The translations under genes and the position numbers were made by a program. Shown here piece by piece: positions 46,501-55,445 of a DNA stretch of 64,000 nt (its first letter is position 1; every line of letters begins with the position of its first letter). The notes under the pieces are model-generated. The model did no database searches, had not been told where the DNA came from, and worked only from the letters and a program-made list of their open reading frames with translations. Origin of the DNA: Kiritimatiellia bacterium (GTDB lineage Bacteria > Verrucomicrobiota > Kiritimatiellia > UBA8416 > YA12-FULL-48-11); NCBI GenBank assembly GCA_028716365.1, contig JAQUPZ010000013.1, forward strand, positions 32,665 through 96,664, written 5' to 3'.

Positions 46501-48114
46501 ATGAATAAAGTGATGAAAGTGACGGGCTGGATAGTAACGGCGTTCTTGTTGCTCCTTTATGGTGGCAGCATAGTGTTTTCCTCAACTATTGCCTGTCAAT
46601 TCAGGGTGACGGATCAATACACGACGGCGGTCTTATTAATGGCAGGTACGATTGTTGTCGGATGCCTGCTTGCGGCATATGGTGTTTCGCGAATGAAGGG
46701 AGTTGGGAGAATATGCTTTCTTATAGTTGTAATTCTCCTGGCGATTTTCGGGGTTTGGTCGTCCGGAATAGTTCTTGGCGTAAAGAAGCCTGAGTCAGGC
46801 AGATGGTTTGGGGTGTTTTTCCCGTTTTTCACTCTTATTGCGATAAGCCTTGTAACGTCAGTCCATGCTGCCTTGCGTAAATACGACACACGTGGATTTG
46901 CGCGCGGTGCAATCATGGCCATCCTTGTGATTCTGTTTGTGCCGTTTTTACACGATGCGCCGCCCGTTCCAAGGGACGAGATACCGGCGGATTTCATTCC
47001 CTCCTGGCCCGGGGCGAAAGAGAGTCAGGATGTCATGCTTACATTCTACAGGGGTGGTCCGAAGATATTGAATGTCAATGCACGGAACACGGGTGGCCAG
47101 GATGTGTCGAACATCACGGTCTATGCTTCTGAAGTTGAGAAGGCCTGGGAAGATGTTGCCGAGGGACGCAAAGTAATCGAGAAGCTGGATACTTTTGATA
47201 GGATAGCAGACTTAACGGATCCGGCATTTCTGGATGTTCGTAATGGAATAACCAATCAAGCATTTATGAATTATCTATCCTATCGCAATATAGCTCATAC
47301 CACATGGTCATACGCCCAGCTCCTGACTGAGAGGGGAAAATCAGAGGAAGCGGCGAAAGAGTTGGTCCGGCTGTATTCCGTGTCGAGCAAGGCTATGCCG
47401 AATATGCTGATCCTGATTGACAAGATGGTCTGGGTTGCCATCTGCGGCGGGACGGTCCAGCGGGCCTATAGGATAGCTTCCCATCCATCATGCAGCCGGG
47501 AAGCGCTCAAAATATTGAAGGATGGTTTTGTTCCTATGAGCAATGAAGCAGTTTCATTGAGGAATACCATATTGGGGGAATTTCTCGGGATATCTCACTA
47601 TTTCTATGACGCGATAAGAAAAGGTAAGATGGATAGTCTTATGACGATGGCAGGGGGAACGCCTGCCAGGCGATCCAATCTCCGCAATGTTGTTAACCGG
47701 TCGTTGATCTTTCTTACATGTCGTCCCAACCAGACCATCCGCGACTATAAGAAATTCGCGGATCTGGCAGTTGCCGGTGTTGAAAAAATGCCGCCAGAGC
47801 AAACTGCGGCTAATCAGTACCTGGGGTCATACTTAAGAACTCCCGGTTTCAAGAATACAGCTGGACGATTACTGCTGGCAATAGCCATACCGGATTATAC
47901 CAAAGCAATGAATACGGCTCTTGGCAACAAGATCAGATCTGAACTGCTGGCGATGTATCTCAGCCAGAAACTCGGGGAAAACCTTGTGCTCAACGACCCG
48001 TACACGGGTAAGCCATACCGGGTTGATGCGAACGGAATGTCCTGGAGTGTTGGTCCAGACCGCAAGGCTGGTACGGCTGATGACGTACTGCTTCCGCCGA
48101 AGGACGTAAGGTAG
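46501..48114 (+). CDS. Membrane protein of unknown function linked to the kinase
   Basis: 537 aa. Five hydrophobic segments fill residues about 8-165. A soluble helical region with TPR-like character follows (about 210-480; YAQLLTERGKSEEAAKELVRLY). The C-terminal motif DPYTGKPYRVDANG...SVGPDRKAGTADDV resembles the end of pseudopilin-like and other PVC proteins, where it may bind calcium. CAGGAGG precedes the ATG. It lies 61 bases after the kinase and may be a kinase target or sensor partner; no family is recognised. Confidence 0.75.
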   Translation: MNKVMKVTGWIVTAFLLLLYGGSIVFSSTIACQFRVTDQYTTAVLLMAGTIVVGCLLAAYGVSRMKGVGRICFLIVVILLAIFGVWSSGIVLGVKKPESGRWFGVFFPFFTLIAISLVTSVHAALRKYDTRGFARGAIMAILVILFVPFLHDAPPVPRDEIPADFIPSWPGAKESQDVMLTFYRGGPKILNVNARNTGGQDVSNITVYASEVEKAWEDVAEGRKVIEKLDTFDRIADLTDPAFLDVRNGITNQAFMNYLSYRNIAHTTWSYAQLLTERGKSEEAAKELVRLYSVSSKAMPNMLILIDKMVWVAICGGTVQRAYRIASHPSCSREALKILKDGFVPMSNEAVSLRNTILGEFLGISHYFYDAIRKGKMDSLMTMAGGTPARRSNLRNVVNRSLIFLTCRPNQTIRDYKKFADLAVAGVEKMPPEQTAANQYLGSYLRTPGFKNTAGRLLLAIAIPDYTKAMNTALGNKIRSELLAMYLSQKLGENLVLNDPYTGKPYRVDANGMSWSVGPDRKAGTADDVLLPPKDVR

Positions 48115-48131
48115 GGACGGAATAATATATA

Positions 48132-48169
48132 GAAGAATTAAGTCCGGCGATGGTTACGGACAATTCTTC
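48132..48169 (+). terminator. Hairpin ending the sigma-kinase-membrane operon
   Basis: GAAGAATT and GTCCG pair with CGGAC and AATTCTTC, interrupted only by AA on one side, around a ten-base loop. It starts 17 bases after the stop. No strong T-run follows. Confidence 0.5.
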
Positions 48170-48243
48170 CGGTCAAGACAGTAGTTGACGTTACAGCCTG
48201 TCTGATGGCAAAATCCCCTAAATTAACTCTGAAAGGAGCCGTT

Positions 48244-48849
48244 ATGACTACGATAAAGCACGTCACTCGCCGTGAATTCCTAAACAAATCAGCCGCAGCC
48301 GCCACCGGTTTTGTGGGGGTATGCATGTGCGGCCGGTTCTGTGGCACCGCGGAGGCAGCCGCCGTATCAGGGAAATTCCAGTACGAGGCATACTGTGGAG
48401 ATTATTGTGGTTCCTGCCCGAACATGGTTGCAAGCGAAAAGGCCACCAAGAAATCGGAAATAAAATGCTATGGCTGTAAGCCGAACCGTCCCAACGGGCA
48501 AAAGGGCAGCTGCAAGATCAAGCTGTGCGCACTGAAGGAAAAGGTCTCATCCTGTTCGAAATGCAAGGAGTATCCCTGCGAGAAACTCAGAAAGTATCAC
48601 ACCAGCAGCAAGAGCAAACAGGACAATACAAAACCCGGTTATACATGGCTGGCAGCCTACAACCTTGAACGTATAAAGGAAGGTGGAGTGGAACAATGGC
48701 TGGCCCAACAAAAAGAGCGATGGGCCTGTCCCAAATGCAAGACCCGCTTTTCATGGACGGACCAGAAATGTCCCAAATGCGGTGGTGAAATCCTGACCGC
48801 CGATCAGGAAGCTGATCAGTTGAGTCAGAAAAAGCTGCCTGGCATGTAA
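48244..48849 (+). CDS. Tat-exported DUF3795 protein with zinc ribbon
   Basis: 201 aa. A twin-arginine signal (VTRREFLNKSAAAATG) is followed by a DUF3795-type cysteine-rich part (AYCGDYCGSCPNM, CYGCKPNRP, CSKCKEYPCEKL) and a C-terminal zinc ribbon (WACPKCKTRF...CPKCGGEI). About 17 cysteines in the mature part suggest metal binding, zinc or iron-sulfur. Tat export would fit a protein folded around its metal in the cytoplasm. AAAGGAG precedes the ATG at 48244; an upstream in-frame start lacks a ribosome site. Confidence 0.82.
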   Translation: MTTIKHVTRREFLNKSAAAATGFVGVCMCGRFCGTAEAAAVSGKFQYEAYCGDYCGSCPNMVASEKATKKSEIKCYGCKPNRPNGQKGSCKIKLCALKEKVSSCSKCKEYPCEKLRKYHTSSKSKQDNTKPGYTWLAAYNLERIKEGGVEQWLAQQKERWACPKCKTRFSWTDQKCPKCGGEILTADQEADQLSQKKLPGM

Positions 48850-48895
48850 ACGGCAATTACCGCGGGTTCAACGGCCATACGCATCAATTACATTA

Positions 48896-50719
48896 TTACT
48901 TAACGTTCCTACCCTTTGTGGTGTTGGGATTCGTTATCTCCAGCGTGACTTCATGCCGCGAAGTGGTATTTGAGAACGGCAGGCACAGCACCAGCCGCGC
49001 CTCACCGAGCGTGCTGCTGCCGTCTTTCTTGTAAGGATTGTGCCGCTTCTTCGGCCACAGAAGCTTCGCACCGGATGGGACGCTGATATGAACGCCGCAG
49101 TAGTCGAACCACTCGCCTATGTCGCTCGTAGTCCATTCGATCGGTTCTTTGCCCAGTTTGGCGGATTTTCCGGTGGCGGTTTTCAAGTCTGCGTTTAGAC
49201 GCGGCAGGAAGACAACATGGCCTTCGACTGACTTGCCCGACTTTGAAGTCGCCTCGCAGACAAGGGTCAGGCGTTTCTCATCGAGTGGGCGCGCGATGAT
49301 ACGGCACTGTTCCTCACCATAAGTCAGATCGAGTCCGGGCGACTTTCTGTCGGCATGGAGCTTTGCTGACGACGGCATGTGGATCAAATCAGCCTTCGGT
49401 TTGAAGTTGGGGTTCTCGTCGCCCTGCTTATGTTGGAGCAGAGCGGTGTCGCCAACGGTGAAATTGCTCCAGAACGGCTGGAGCTTCGTATTGCCTCCAC
49501 CGATGATCAGTCCGACACTGTCGTGGAAAATGCTGACGAAATTCTGCCGGTCCTGGAGCCAACGGCTGGTTGGTTGTTCACACGTGAACGCCGATATGCA
49601 GATGAACCACGGCTTGTGGCGCAACACGAGCGCCTCGTTGTTACCAACGATGGTGAACTGATCGGCGCTGTCCGCGGCGAGTTGAGCGGCAGGGCCGGGC
49701 TGCCCATAGAGCAGATGGGATGCGGCGCCGTCGGCTGTGACTGACCACTCCCTAAGCGAGTATTGATGTTGGAGGAAACCACGGCCCTCCGGCGTGAAGC
49801 TGAATCCAACATTGCCCTCCACGGGCGTGAAACTGAAGCCGACGTTACCGTGCGCGCTACCCGCTTCGTACGGATTGCGTTCGTCCACCGTCTCAACAAC
49901 GGTGCCATTGGGATAAACAAATGTCGCATGGAAGACGGCCGCACGTTGTAATGCCTCCAGTACGCTCGCGTCATGTGACATCGCATAGTAAAGACCAAGT
50001 GCCTCGATGTAGACAAAGTTGTAGGCAACCACCGGCCCGCTGTGTTCGCTCCACCAGCCGCCAGGCGATTGCGTCGCGACGATCTTAGCCATAAATGCCC
50101 GCACTTGTTGTTTCCAATCTTCGCGGCCGAAACACTCGCCCGCACAGTAGAGGGCCATCGCGTGGTGTGACGGAATATTATGGACGTGACCTAGACAACT
50201 CTTTGAGATATTGGTGAACCCGAGCAACAACCCTTCCTCCCAATGTTGCCGTCGCTCTGCTGGCATCCCGTCCTTGATAAGCGCGAAAGCGCGAATCCAA
50301 CGGCTGTAGGTCCACGGCATGAGAATCTGACCCCATGTCGAGTTGTCCTTCTTACGGAAAGTCCACATGCCTTTCTTGTCTTGATCGGCAATCAGTGCAT
50401 CGCCGCCCTTCATGATGACTTCCAATAAATCAGGACTGTGGTAGTAGGGATTCGCCTTGTCTTCGATCGCCCACGCCGCCGCGAGCGGAAAGATGACGTT
50501 CTGGTCACTGCAAATCCACGGCTGTGAACCGAACCGGCCCGTCTCACGATCCTGGCTCTTGAGAATCGAAGGTACATCTTTTATAAGCGACTTGATAAAC
50601 CGTTCGCGCGGGTTCCATTCAATTTTCGTGGCGGACTCGCTTGCGGCGCCAGCAAAGACTGTGGCCGCATATGTAACCAAGACGGTCAGGGATAAAAACA
50701 ATTTGTTACTCCATTTCAT
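48896..50719 (-). CDS. Secreted (alpha/alpha)-toroid protein, probably glycan-active
   Basis: 607 aa with a signal peptide (LFLSLTVLVTYAATVFAG). Residues about 30-300 are an alpha toroid (MKGGDALIADQDKKGMWTFR, WWSEHSGPVVAYNFVYIEALG) and 310-607 are beta-rich, the plan of polysaccharide lyases and unsaturated-glucuronyl hydrolases. No catalytic signature is certain. An 11-residue segment (GNVGFSFTPVE) is repeated in tandem in frame near residues 298-318 with synonymous differences. ACGGAG lies ten bases before ATG 50719; an ATG at 50752 overlaps the upstream stop as ATGA and is a real alternative. Confidence 0.68.
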   Translation of the reverse strand: MKWSNKLFLSLTVLVTYAATVFAGAASESATKIEWNPRERFIKSLIKDVPSILKSQDRETGRFGSQPWICSDQNVIFPLAAAWAIEDKANPYYHSPDLLEVIMKGGDALIADQDKKGMWTFRKKDNSTWGQILMPWTYSRWIRAFALIKDGMPAERRQHWEEGLLLGFTNISKSCLGHVHNIPSHHAMALYCAGECFGREDWKQQVRAFMAKIVATQSPGGWWSEHSGPVVAYNFVYIEALGLYYAMSHDASVLEALQRAAVFHATFVYPNGTVVETVDERNPYEAGSAHGNVGFSFTPVEGNVGFSFTPEGRGFLQHQYSLREWSVTADGAASHLLYGQPGPAAQLAADSADQFTIVGNNEALVLRHKPWFICISAFTCEQPTSRWLQDRQNFVSIFHDSVGLIIGGGNTKLQPFWSNFTVGDTALLQHKQGDENPNFKPKADLIHMPSSAKLHADRKSPGLDLTYGEEQCRIIARPLDEKRLTLVCEATSKSGKSVEGHVVFLPRLNADLKTATGKSAKLGKEPIEWTTSDIGEWFDYCGVHISVPSGAKLLWPKKRHNPYKKDGSSTLGEARLVLCLPFSNTTSRHEVTLEITNPNTTKGRNVK

Positions 50720-50748
50720 ACATTTTACTCCGTTCATTTTCAGAGGTT

Positions 50749-53700
50749 TCATGGTATGGAACCGATTGTGATCTGGCGGGGTTGCGTCAGACTTTCTCCA
50801 AAGCAGAACATATCAACAGCACGATTTCGTGGCGGCGATACCGAGTCACCGTAGCTCCAAAAAACGCGAAACTCGGGTGCACCACCGAGCACGGCCTTGA
50901 CGTTGTTGTGAGAGAACTGAGATTTTATTGTCAGTGCACGTATTCGCGCCCAGGTTGCGCCTCCGTCGGTTGATTGCCACTCCTCGATCTCACCTCCATC
51001 TTCATGCGGCTGTGACACACCTGTGGGCGCGTAAATTCCATAATCTTTCTCACCCCGAATCACAAGCGCGCCATCGTCATACATGTGGTCGCTCTGCGCA
51101 AAGTCGGCAATCTGCCAGCAGCCGGTCTGCTGCCGTGCAACCTTCCATTTGCCTGTGAAGGTTTTGCATTCCGAGTCAATAAAGAGAATGAGCGGTCGGC
51201 CCTGCGGATCGAGCTGGATGTCTTTCAACCACACTCCATGTTCGCCAGAATCATAGAGCTTCTCCGCATGTTCTTCGTCAATCGGAAGCTTATAAGGCGT
51301 CCCGTCGCTTCGTTTCCACGTAACACCAGTGTCGTCAGAATAGGCGTAATACACGTTGTAGCGGCGGGCCCAGAGGTGCTTGGTGGCAATTTCCCCGGGC
51401 GTTCCCCCACCCAGCCTGGACCAGGTTATGTGGACCTTGCGGGGATAGCTACCGTTTTCCGCGACGGTGATCGCGTAGATTGCGTGACCGGCGAACTGAA
51501 TCAACACCTTGGCTGGTTCCCAGCTTTGAGCACCGTCGGTTGAGCGGCGAAAACACCACCCCTGAGGAGGAAGCCGGAATGAAACAAACAACTCGCCACC
51601 ACGCAACTGCCACGGCTGCGGATAACTCGTCTTCGGATCGTCGATGTCGACCATCTTCCGCCATTGATCGATCCGATACGGTTCGACTGATTTGACCACG
51701 TGCGTCGGATGCCCATGTGCACCGTAGAAAACGTACAGGTATCCCTGCTCGTCGACCAGCAGTGTCGGGTTACGGTGGGCGTCGCCGTCGGGATTGGATC
51801 CCAACACCACCGGGGCAACGAATTGTTTTCTGCGATGGTCGTAGTAGCTGATTGCCGGTGCGTTTTGGGTGTTGCCGAACACAAAGTAAGTCTTTGCCTG
51901 TGACACCACATGTACAGCCATCGGCCGGTGCCACGCCGAATATGTTGCCATCGGCCCGGAATAGACGCTGGGCTGGCCGGGGTAAGTGTTCGTTTTGCCA
52001 CATTCATACCAAATACCCTGAAACGAATCGCCAGATTTCATTAACTCACGGATCACTGTTGCGGCATCCTCATACCGTCCTTCGGCATAGGCGGTATCGA
52101 GACGGACCAAAGCCGTAGCATACTCCCACGCCTTACCGGAAGCCACCATTCCATCCTTTGAACGCAACGTGCTCTTGCCTCCAGAAGTTAACAGTTTGGC
52201 ACTTTGCTGTAGAAGTTTTTCACGAAGTGCAAGATACTGCTCTTCACGAATGATGTCCTGAATGAATTGCCGCTCGCTGTCACAAGTGCAAGCCTCCAGT
52301 GCTTTGGCCAAATCGGCCGAAGGCTGGTAGTCGACCGCCAGCCGCATGGCATCCATCAGCTCACGATTGGCGGCAAGGGCCTTGGGTAACAGTTCTTTCA
52401 CGTAAAGCTGGCGAAGTTTATCCCATTCCTGCGGCAGTGAACGTACCCCAGTATCGGTCACTGTGCTCACGCGAACCGGCGCAGCGTCGCCAGTGCGATA
52501 GACTTCCCATCGATCGAAATATCCGTCCCCGTTGATATCGAACATCCGTATTTCACCCCAACGGTTGGTACCGCCAAGGTGGCCAATCATCGTCCAGCCT
52601 TCACGCGCACCTTTCAAATGAATGCGGTGATCGACGCGAGAGTAGTAAAGCTCCCGACGCGTAGAAGATGCATCTTGAAATTCCCGGCGGGTATTCAAGT
52701 CCTGTATCGGCGCTCCTGTGTCGTGCATGATTCGCCGGCTCCAGGTCCAGAAAATTCCTTCCCAGCGGCGGCACTCGTCCTGGTGCGGCACGTCTCCTAT
52801 CTTCAATAACGCATCCTTATATTCCCGCCAGCTGAAACCCGTCTGTTCGGCCGGGTAAGTTTCTGCGAAGCGGATCGCGTCACCGTGCGGAATCGTATAG
52901 GTCGTTTTCGGTACTCGACGCAACCGGTTCTCACGCGCCATACCCGGAAACTTATAGGGTACCCGCCCGATAAGATTGAACCCGCAATCGTAGTGCAGCG
53001 GTCTCTCGGCAGTGCTTTGTCCGTCAAGGTCCAAACTGTAACGCACATTCATCGCCCCGTTCTCCCGTAGTCGCGACGTAAACCGCTGACCGAACAAGCT
53101 ATTACCCAAATCAGGTTCGTTGAGTGGATCGAACGACAGGGGAACCGCACTGACCCGTACTACAGCATCTGCCCGGCCGTTACCGTCGGTATCATAGAAG
53201 GCGAACGGACACTCGCTAATGGGCCACCATCGCTTTTGCTCCGGGTCATACTGGTTTGCATAGATCATGTTGTTTCCATACGGATTGCAGCGGAAAAAGT
53301 TGCCCGAGTACTCATAGCTGCGCAGGTCCCACATCTTGCCATCCCCGCTCAGGTTCTGGGCAAACCATGCATTCTGCAACTGTCCCCCGGAGAAATAACG
53401 GATTTCCATCTCGTCGGCCTGGTTGTCACTATTGTTGTCAATATAGTCAACCATCCTGTCGGCTAGACCGTCCTGATCGTAGTCGACCACATAACAGTCA
53501 CTGTCTTTATCGCAATTCGTACCGTCGGATTTCATATCGCCATCGTCATCGATAATCCACACGATGGCATCCTGCGGCTTCTTACTGCCGCGTCGCGTCA
53601 GGGTTTCGCACCGGACGAGCATCAGCCCTCCACCGGGATATTCGCTGCGAACCATGAAATGCTCGCCAGATTTCAGGGCCTTGACCTTCGTCCACCAGGA

Positions 53701-53862
53701 CTTTTGCGCCATGCTGAGCGAACTGTCATCGGTCATGATCGTTTCGCGTTCCCACCAGGTGGAAATAACTTCTGCACCCGGCAACATCCACGACGCTGCC
53801 AGACAGGTAAATGTAATGAAAATGGTTATGAGAAATTGTTTTCCGGTATGGGTAGAAATCAT
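50749..53862 (-). CDS. Secreted BNR-repeat protein with calcium-binding-like repeats
   Basis: 1037 aa. The signal peptide begins MISTHTGKQFLITIF, encoded by an F1 copy, with AGGGAGG upstream. Residues about 95-150 are rich in DxDxDG-type loops (DDDGDMKSDG, DYDQDGLAD, DNNSDNQAD) like thrombospondin type 3 or dockerin calcium sites; DTDGNGRAD and DINGDGYFD appear later. From about 640 a BNR_4-type beta-propeller with Asp-box-like motifs (RRSTDGAQSWEPAK, YSDDTGVTWKRSDG, WQSTDGGATWARI) extends to the end. Such propellers occur in sialidases and in PL24/PL25-type lyases. Glycan binding or cleavage is likely; the reaction is unknown. Confidence 0.78.
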   Translation of the reverse strand: MISTHTGKQFLITIFITFTCLAASWMLPGAEVISTWWERETIMTDDSSLSMAQKSWWTKVKALKSGEHFMVRSEYPGGGLMLVRCETLTRRGSKKPQDAIVWIIDDDGDMKSDGTNCDKDSDCYVVDYDQDGLADRMVDYIDNNSDNQADEMEIRYFSGGQLQNAWFAQNLSGDGKMWDLRSYEYSGNFFRCNPYGNNMIYANQYDPEQKRWWPISECPFAFYDTDGNGRADAVVRVSAVPLSFDPLNEPDLGNSLFGQRFTSRLRENGAMNVRYSLDLDGQSTAERPLHYDCGFNLIGRVPYKFPGMARENRLRRVPKTTYTIPHGDAIRFAETYPAEQTGFSWREYKDALLKIGDVPHQDECRRWEGIFWTWSRRIMHDTGAPIQDLNTRREFQDASSTRRELYYSRVDHRIHLKGAREGWTMIGHLGGTNRWGEIRMFDINGDGYFDRWEVYRTGDAAPVRVSTVTDTGVRSLPQEWDKLRQLYVKELLPKALAANRELMDAMRLAVDYQPSADLAKALEACTCDSERQFIQDIIREEQYLALREKLLQQSAKLLTSGGKSTLRSKDGMVASGKAWEYATALVRLDTAYAEGRYEDAATVIRELMKSGDSFQGIWYECGKTNTYPGQPSVYSGPMATYSAWHRPMAVHVVSQAKTYFVFGNTQNAPAISYYDHRRKQFVAPVVLGSNPDGDAHRNPTLLVDEQGYLYVFYGAHGHPTHVVKSVEPYRIDQWRKMVDIDDPKTSYPQPWQLRGGELFVSFRLPPQGWCFRRSTDGAQSWEPAKVLIQFAGHAIYAITVAENGSYPRKVHITWSRLGGGTPGEIATKHLWARRYNVYYAYSDDTGVTWKRSDGTPYKLPIDEEHAEKLYDSGEHGVWLKDIQLDPQGRPLILFIDSECKTFTGKWKVARQQTGCWQIADFAQSDHMYDDGALVIRGEKDYGIYAPTGVSQPHEDGGEIEEWQSTDGGATWARIRALTIKSQFSHNNVKAVLGGAPEFRVFWSYGDSVSPPRNRAVDMFCFGESLTQPRQITIGSIP

Positions 53863-53878
53863 GGCATTTTACCTCCCT
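53824..53878 (-). repeat. F1 leader repeat, copy 6 (hairpin absent)
   Basis: GGTTATGAGAAATTGTTTTCC, then GGGTAGAAATCATGG. Where other copies have the hairpin, this one has a strong ribosome site (AGGGAGG on the minus strand). It encodes the first 13 residues of the BNR protein. Confidence 0.7.
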
Positions 53879-53902
53879 TTGATGGCCAGTATTTACACCG
53901 TG

Positions 53903-53966
53903 ATGAAAACATAAGTATTAAACAGTGTCAGGTACTTTCTGAGGAAATAGTGTCAGACACTTTTTT
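53903..53966 (-). promoter_or_regulatory. F3 promoter-like repeat, copy e, next to an AGTGTCAG direct repeat
   Basis: Minus strand: CTGACA (53926-53931), 17 bases, TTTCAT (53903-53908). On the plus strand AGTGTCAGGTACTTT and AGTGTCAGACACTTT occur 25 bases apart; the second contains the palindrome AGTGTC-A-GACACT (53949-53961) followed by T6. I recall similar AGTGTC-type repeats near REP-associated transposases, but none is encoded here. Confidence 0.45.
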
Positions 53967-53993
53967 AAACCGTAATATACGGATTAACCAACC

Positions 53994-55373
53994 TCACAAA
54001 CGGTTAAACTTGAATGTCATCACCCGTGCCGGAGCAGAAAAATCAGTGATTTTCCATGGTTGGGGTTCACAATTGTAAGTCAGGTTATTGGGCGTGGAAT
54101 TGCTGCTGAATTCAGAATTTCCTTTCAGCGGATAAAAAGGATCACATGGATTGTGGTTTCTATTTTTCTTAATATGACTGTATCCAAGGGTTGCTTCACT
54201 CGCCTCTTCTATATCAACAAGTTTTTTATCCATATTCTCATTGTTGCCGAACGCTTCGTTGATATGCCATATTGCAATTCCAGCACTTTTCAATGGCCTG
54301 TTATTCGTATTGGTTCCCAGAGTCCTGTCGAAACCTTCAAACTGCCGGTTTTCAATCAGGAAATATTCTTTCAGGTTCTTTGTGGGTATCTTGTACACGT
54401 TATACCTGCCTGTTCCGGCAGAATAAACCGTGTAGACACCACTTGTTTCAAGTATCACGGGTTTAACGAAGTCGGCTTTAACCATGGTGTATGCACCGTA
54501 ATGGCATGGAGTACTCCTTGTATATTCCAACTTTGTCCCCGGGAACACAGCGATACTTCCATTCTTCTGTCCTCCGGACAGGGAAGTCAGATGCCCTATG
54601 TTGTATAAATCAGGAGATCCGAAAGAATGACCCAGTTCATGAACCAGGGTACCCACCGAAACGGGAAAATCCTTGTATTTTGCCTCAACTCCTGCCGCCT
54701 TGGTGAGTTTCGCATAGAGCTCCTTCAGATCATCCCTGCGTTCTGTTACAACAACATAACCCTTCCTGCGAAGGCCGCCCAGGTTCAGTCCGTAATAATA
54801 ATGCCTGTTCTTTGAACCTGTCTTGTCTCCGTAACCGCCGGCAGACACAAACACGAGGGAAAGTTCCATCCGGCTGACGGATTTATTCTTATCCAGATCG
54901 TATCTTGAAAAATCTATGTATTGCGAGGCATTGGACACAGCGTGGTTGACTGCCTGAGCCATCGCGCGGATATCCGTTAGGGGATGTTTCACATCAAGAC
55001 TGACCCTGATAACACCGTCATTCGATGTCCCATAGTTTTCAACGGCTGGCTCAAACAGAAATTTACCGCAGGTGATTTCTTTATAGTAATTGTTCACGCT
55101 GCTGCCCAAATGGCCGAATAAATCAAACCGCCGGTCTTCCTCCTCTTTCGTCGGTAATGAAAAGATTTTCCGGTTCCAGTCCTCGTCCTTGAGCGTAAGC
55201 TTGTAGTCCTTGTATTCCATCAGCACAACAAGCATGGGAATCTTTACAGGTTGATTTGTCCCGGAAACTTCAACGGGGACGCTTTCGGCAAAAACATGCT
55301 GGAACACCGGGAATATCGTTATAACTGCCGACAACAACATAACCACGGTTAAAAGAAATTGCTTTTTTGACAT
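53994..55373 (-). CDS. Secreted M6-family metalloprotease
   Basis: 459 aa. The zinc motif HELGHSFGSPDLY near residue 243 is the M6 (immune inhibitor A) signature, HExxHxxGxPDLY. The later NRQFEGFDR and GIAIWHINE segments also fit the family. ATG 55373 begins a good signal peptide (MSKKQFLLTVVMLLSAVI); an in-frame ATG at 55421 would translate the F1 hairpin (ARLRGIRAGRF) and is less likely. The protease probably degrades proteins attached to glycans, or processes secreted partners. Confidence 0.9.
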   Translation of the reverse strand: MSKKQFLLTVVMLLSAVITIFPVFQHVFAESVPVEVSGTNQPVKIPMLVVLMEYKDYKLTLKDEDWNRKIFSLPTKEEEDRRFDLFGHLGSSVNNYYKEITCGKFLFEPAVENYGTSNDGVIRVSLDVKHPLTDIRAMAQAVNHAVSNASQYIDFSRYDLDKNKSVSRMELSLVFVSAGGYGDKTGSKNRHYYYGLNLGGLRRKGYVVVTERRDDLKELYAKLTKAAGVEAKYKDFPVSVGTLVHELGHSFGSPDLYNIGHLTSLSGGQKNGSIAVFPGTKLEYTRSTPCHYGAYTMVKADFVKPVILETSGVYTVYSAGTGRYNVYKIPTKNLKEYFLIENRQFEGFDRTLGTNTNNRPLKSAGIAIWHINEAFGNNENMDKKLVDIEEASEATLGYSHIKKNRNHNPCDPFYPLKGNSEFSSNSTPNNLTYNCEPQPWKITDFSAPARVMTFKFNRL

Positions 55374-55437
55374 GGCCGGAAACCTGCCCGCCCTTATTCC
55401 CCGCAGGCGGGCCATAACCATTTTTTACTTTGTTTTG
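55347..55437 (-). repeat. F1 leader repeat, copy 7 (with hairpin)
   Basis: Core, then GGCCGGAAA, then the hairpin GCCCGCC (55386-55392) with GGCGGGC (55406-55412), CATAACCATTTTTT and CTTTGTTTTG. An alternative stem CCTGC/GCAGG overlaps the first. On the minus strand the hairpin's 3' arm ends in GGGCAGG nine bases before the ATG, so it could hide the ribosome site. The element encodes MSKKQFLLT. Confidence 0.8.
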
Positions 55438-55445
55438 TCTGAAGC

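Noticed and set aside
55374..55421. Longer N-terminus of the M6 protease (ATG at 55421)
   Set aside because: It would translate the F1 hairpin into an Arg-rich stretch before the signal peptide; MSKKQFLLT at 55373 is a normal signal start.
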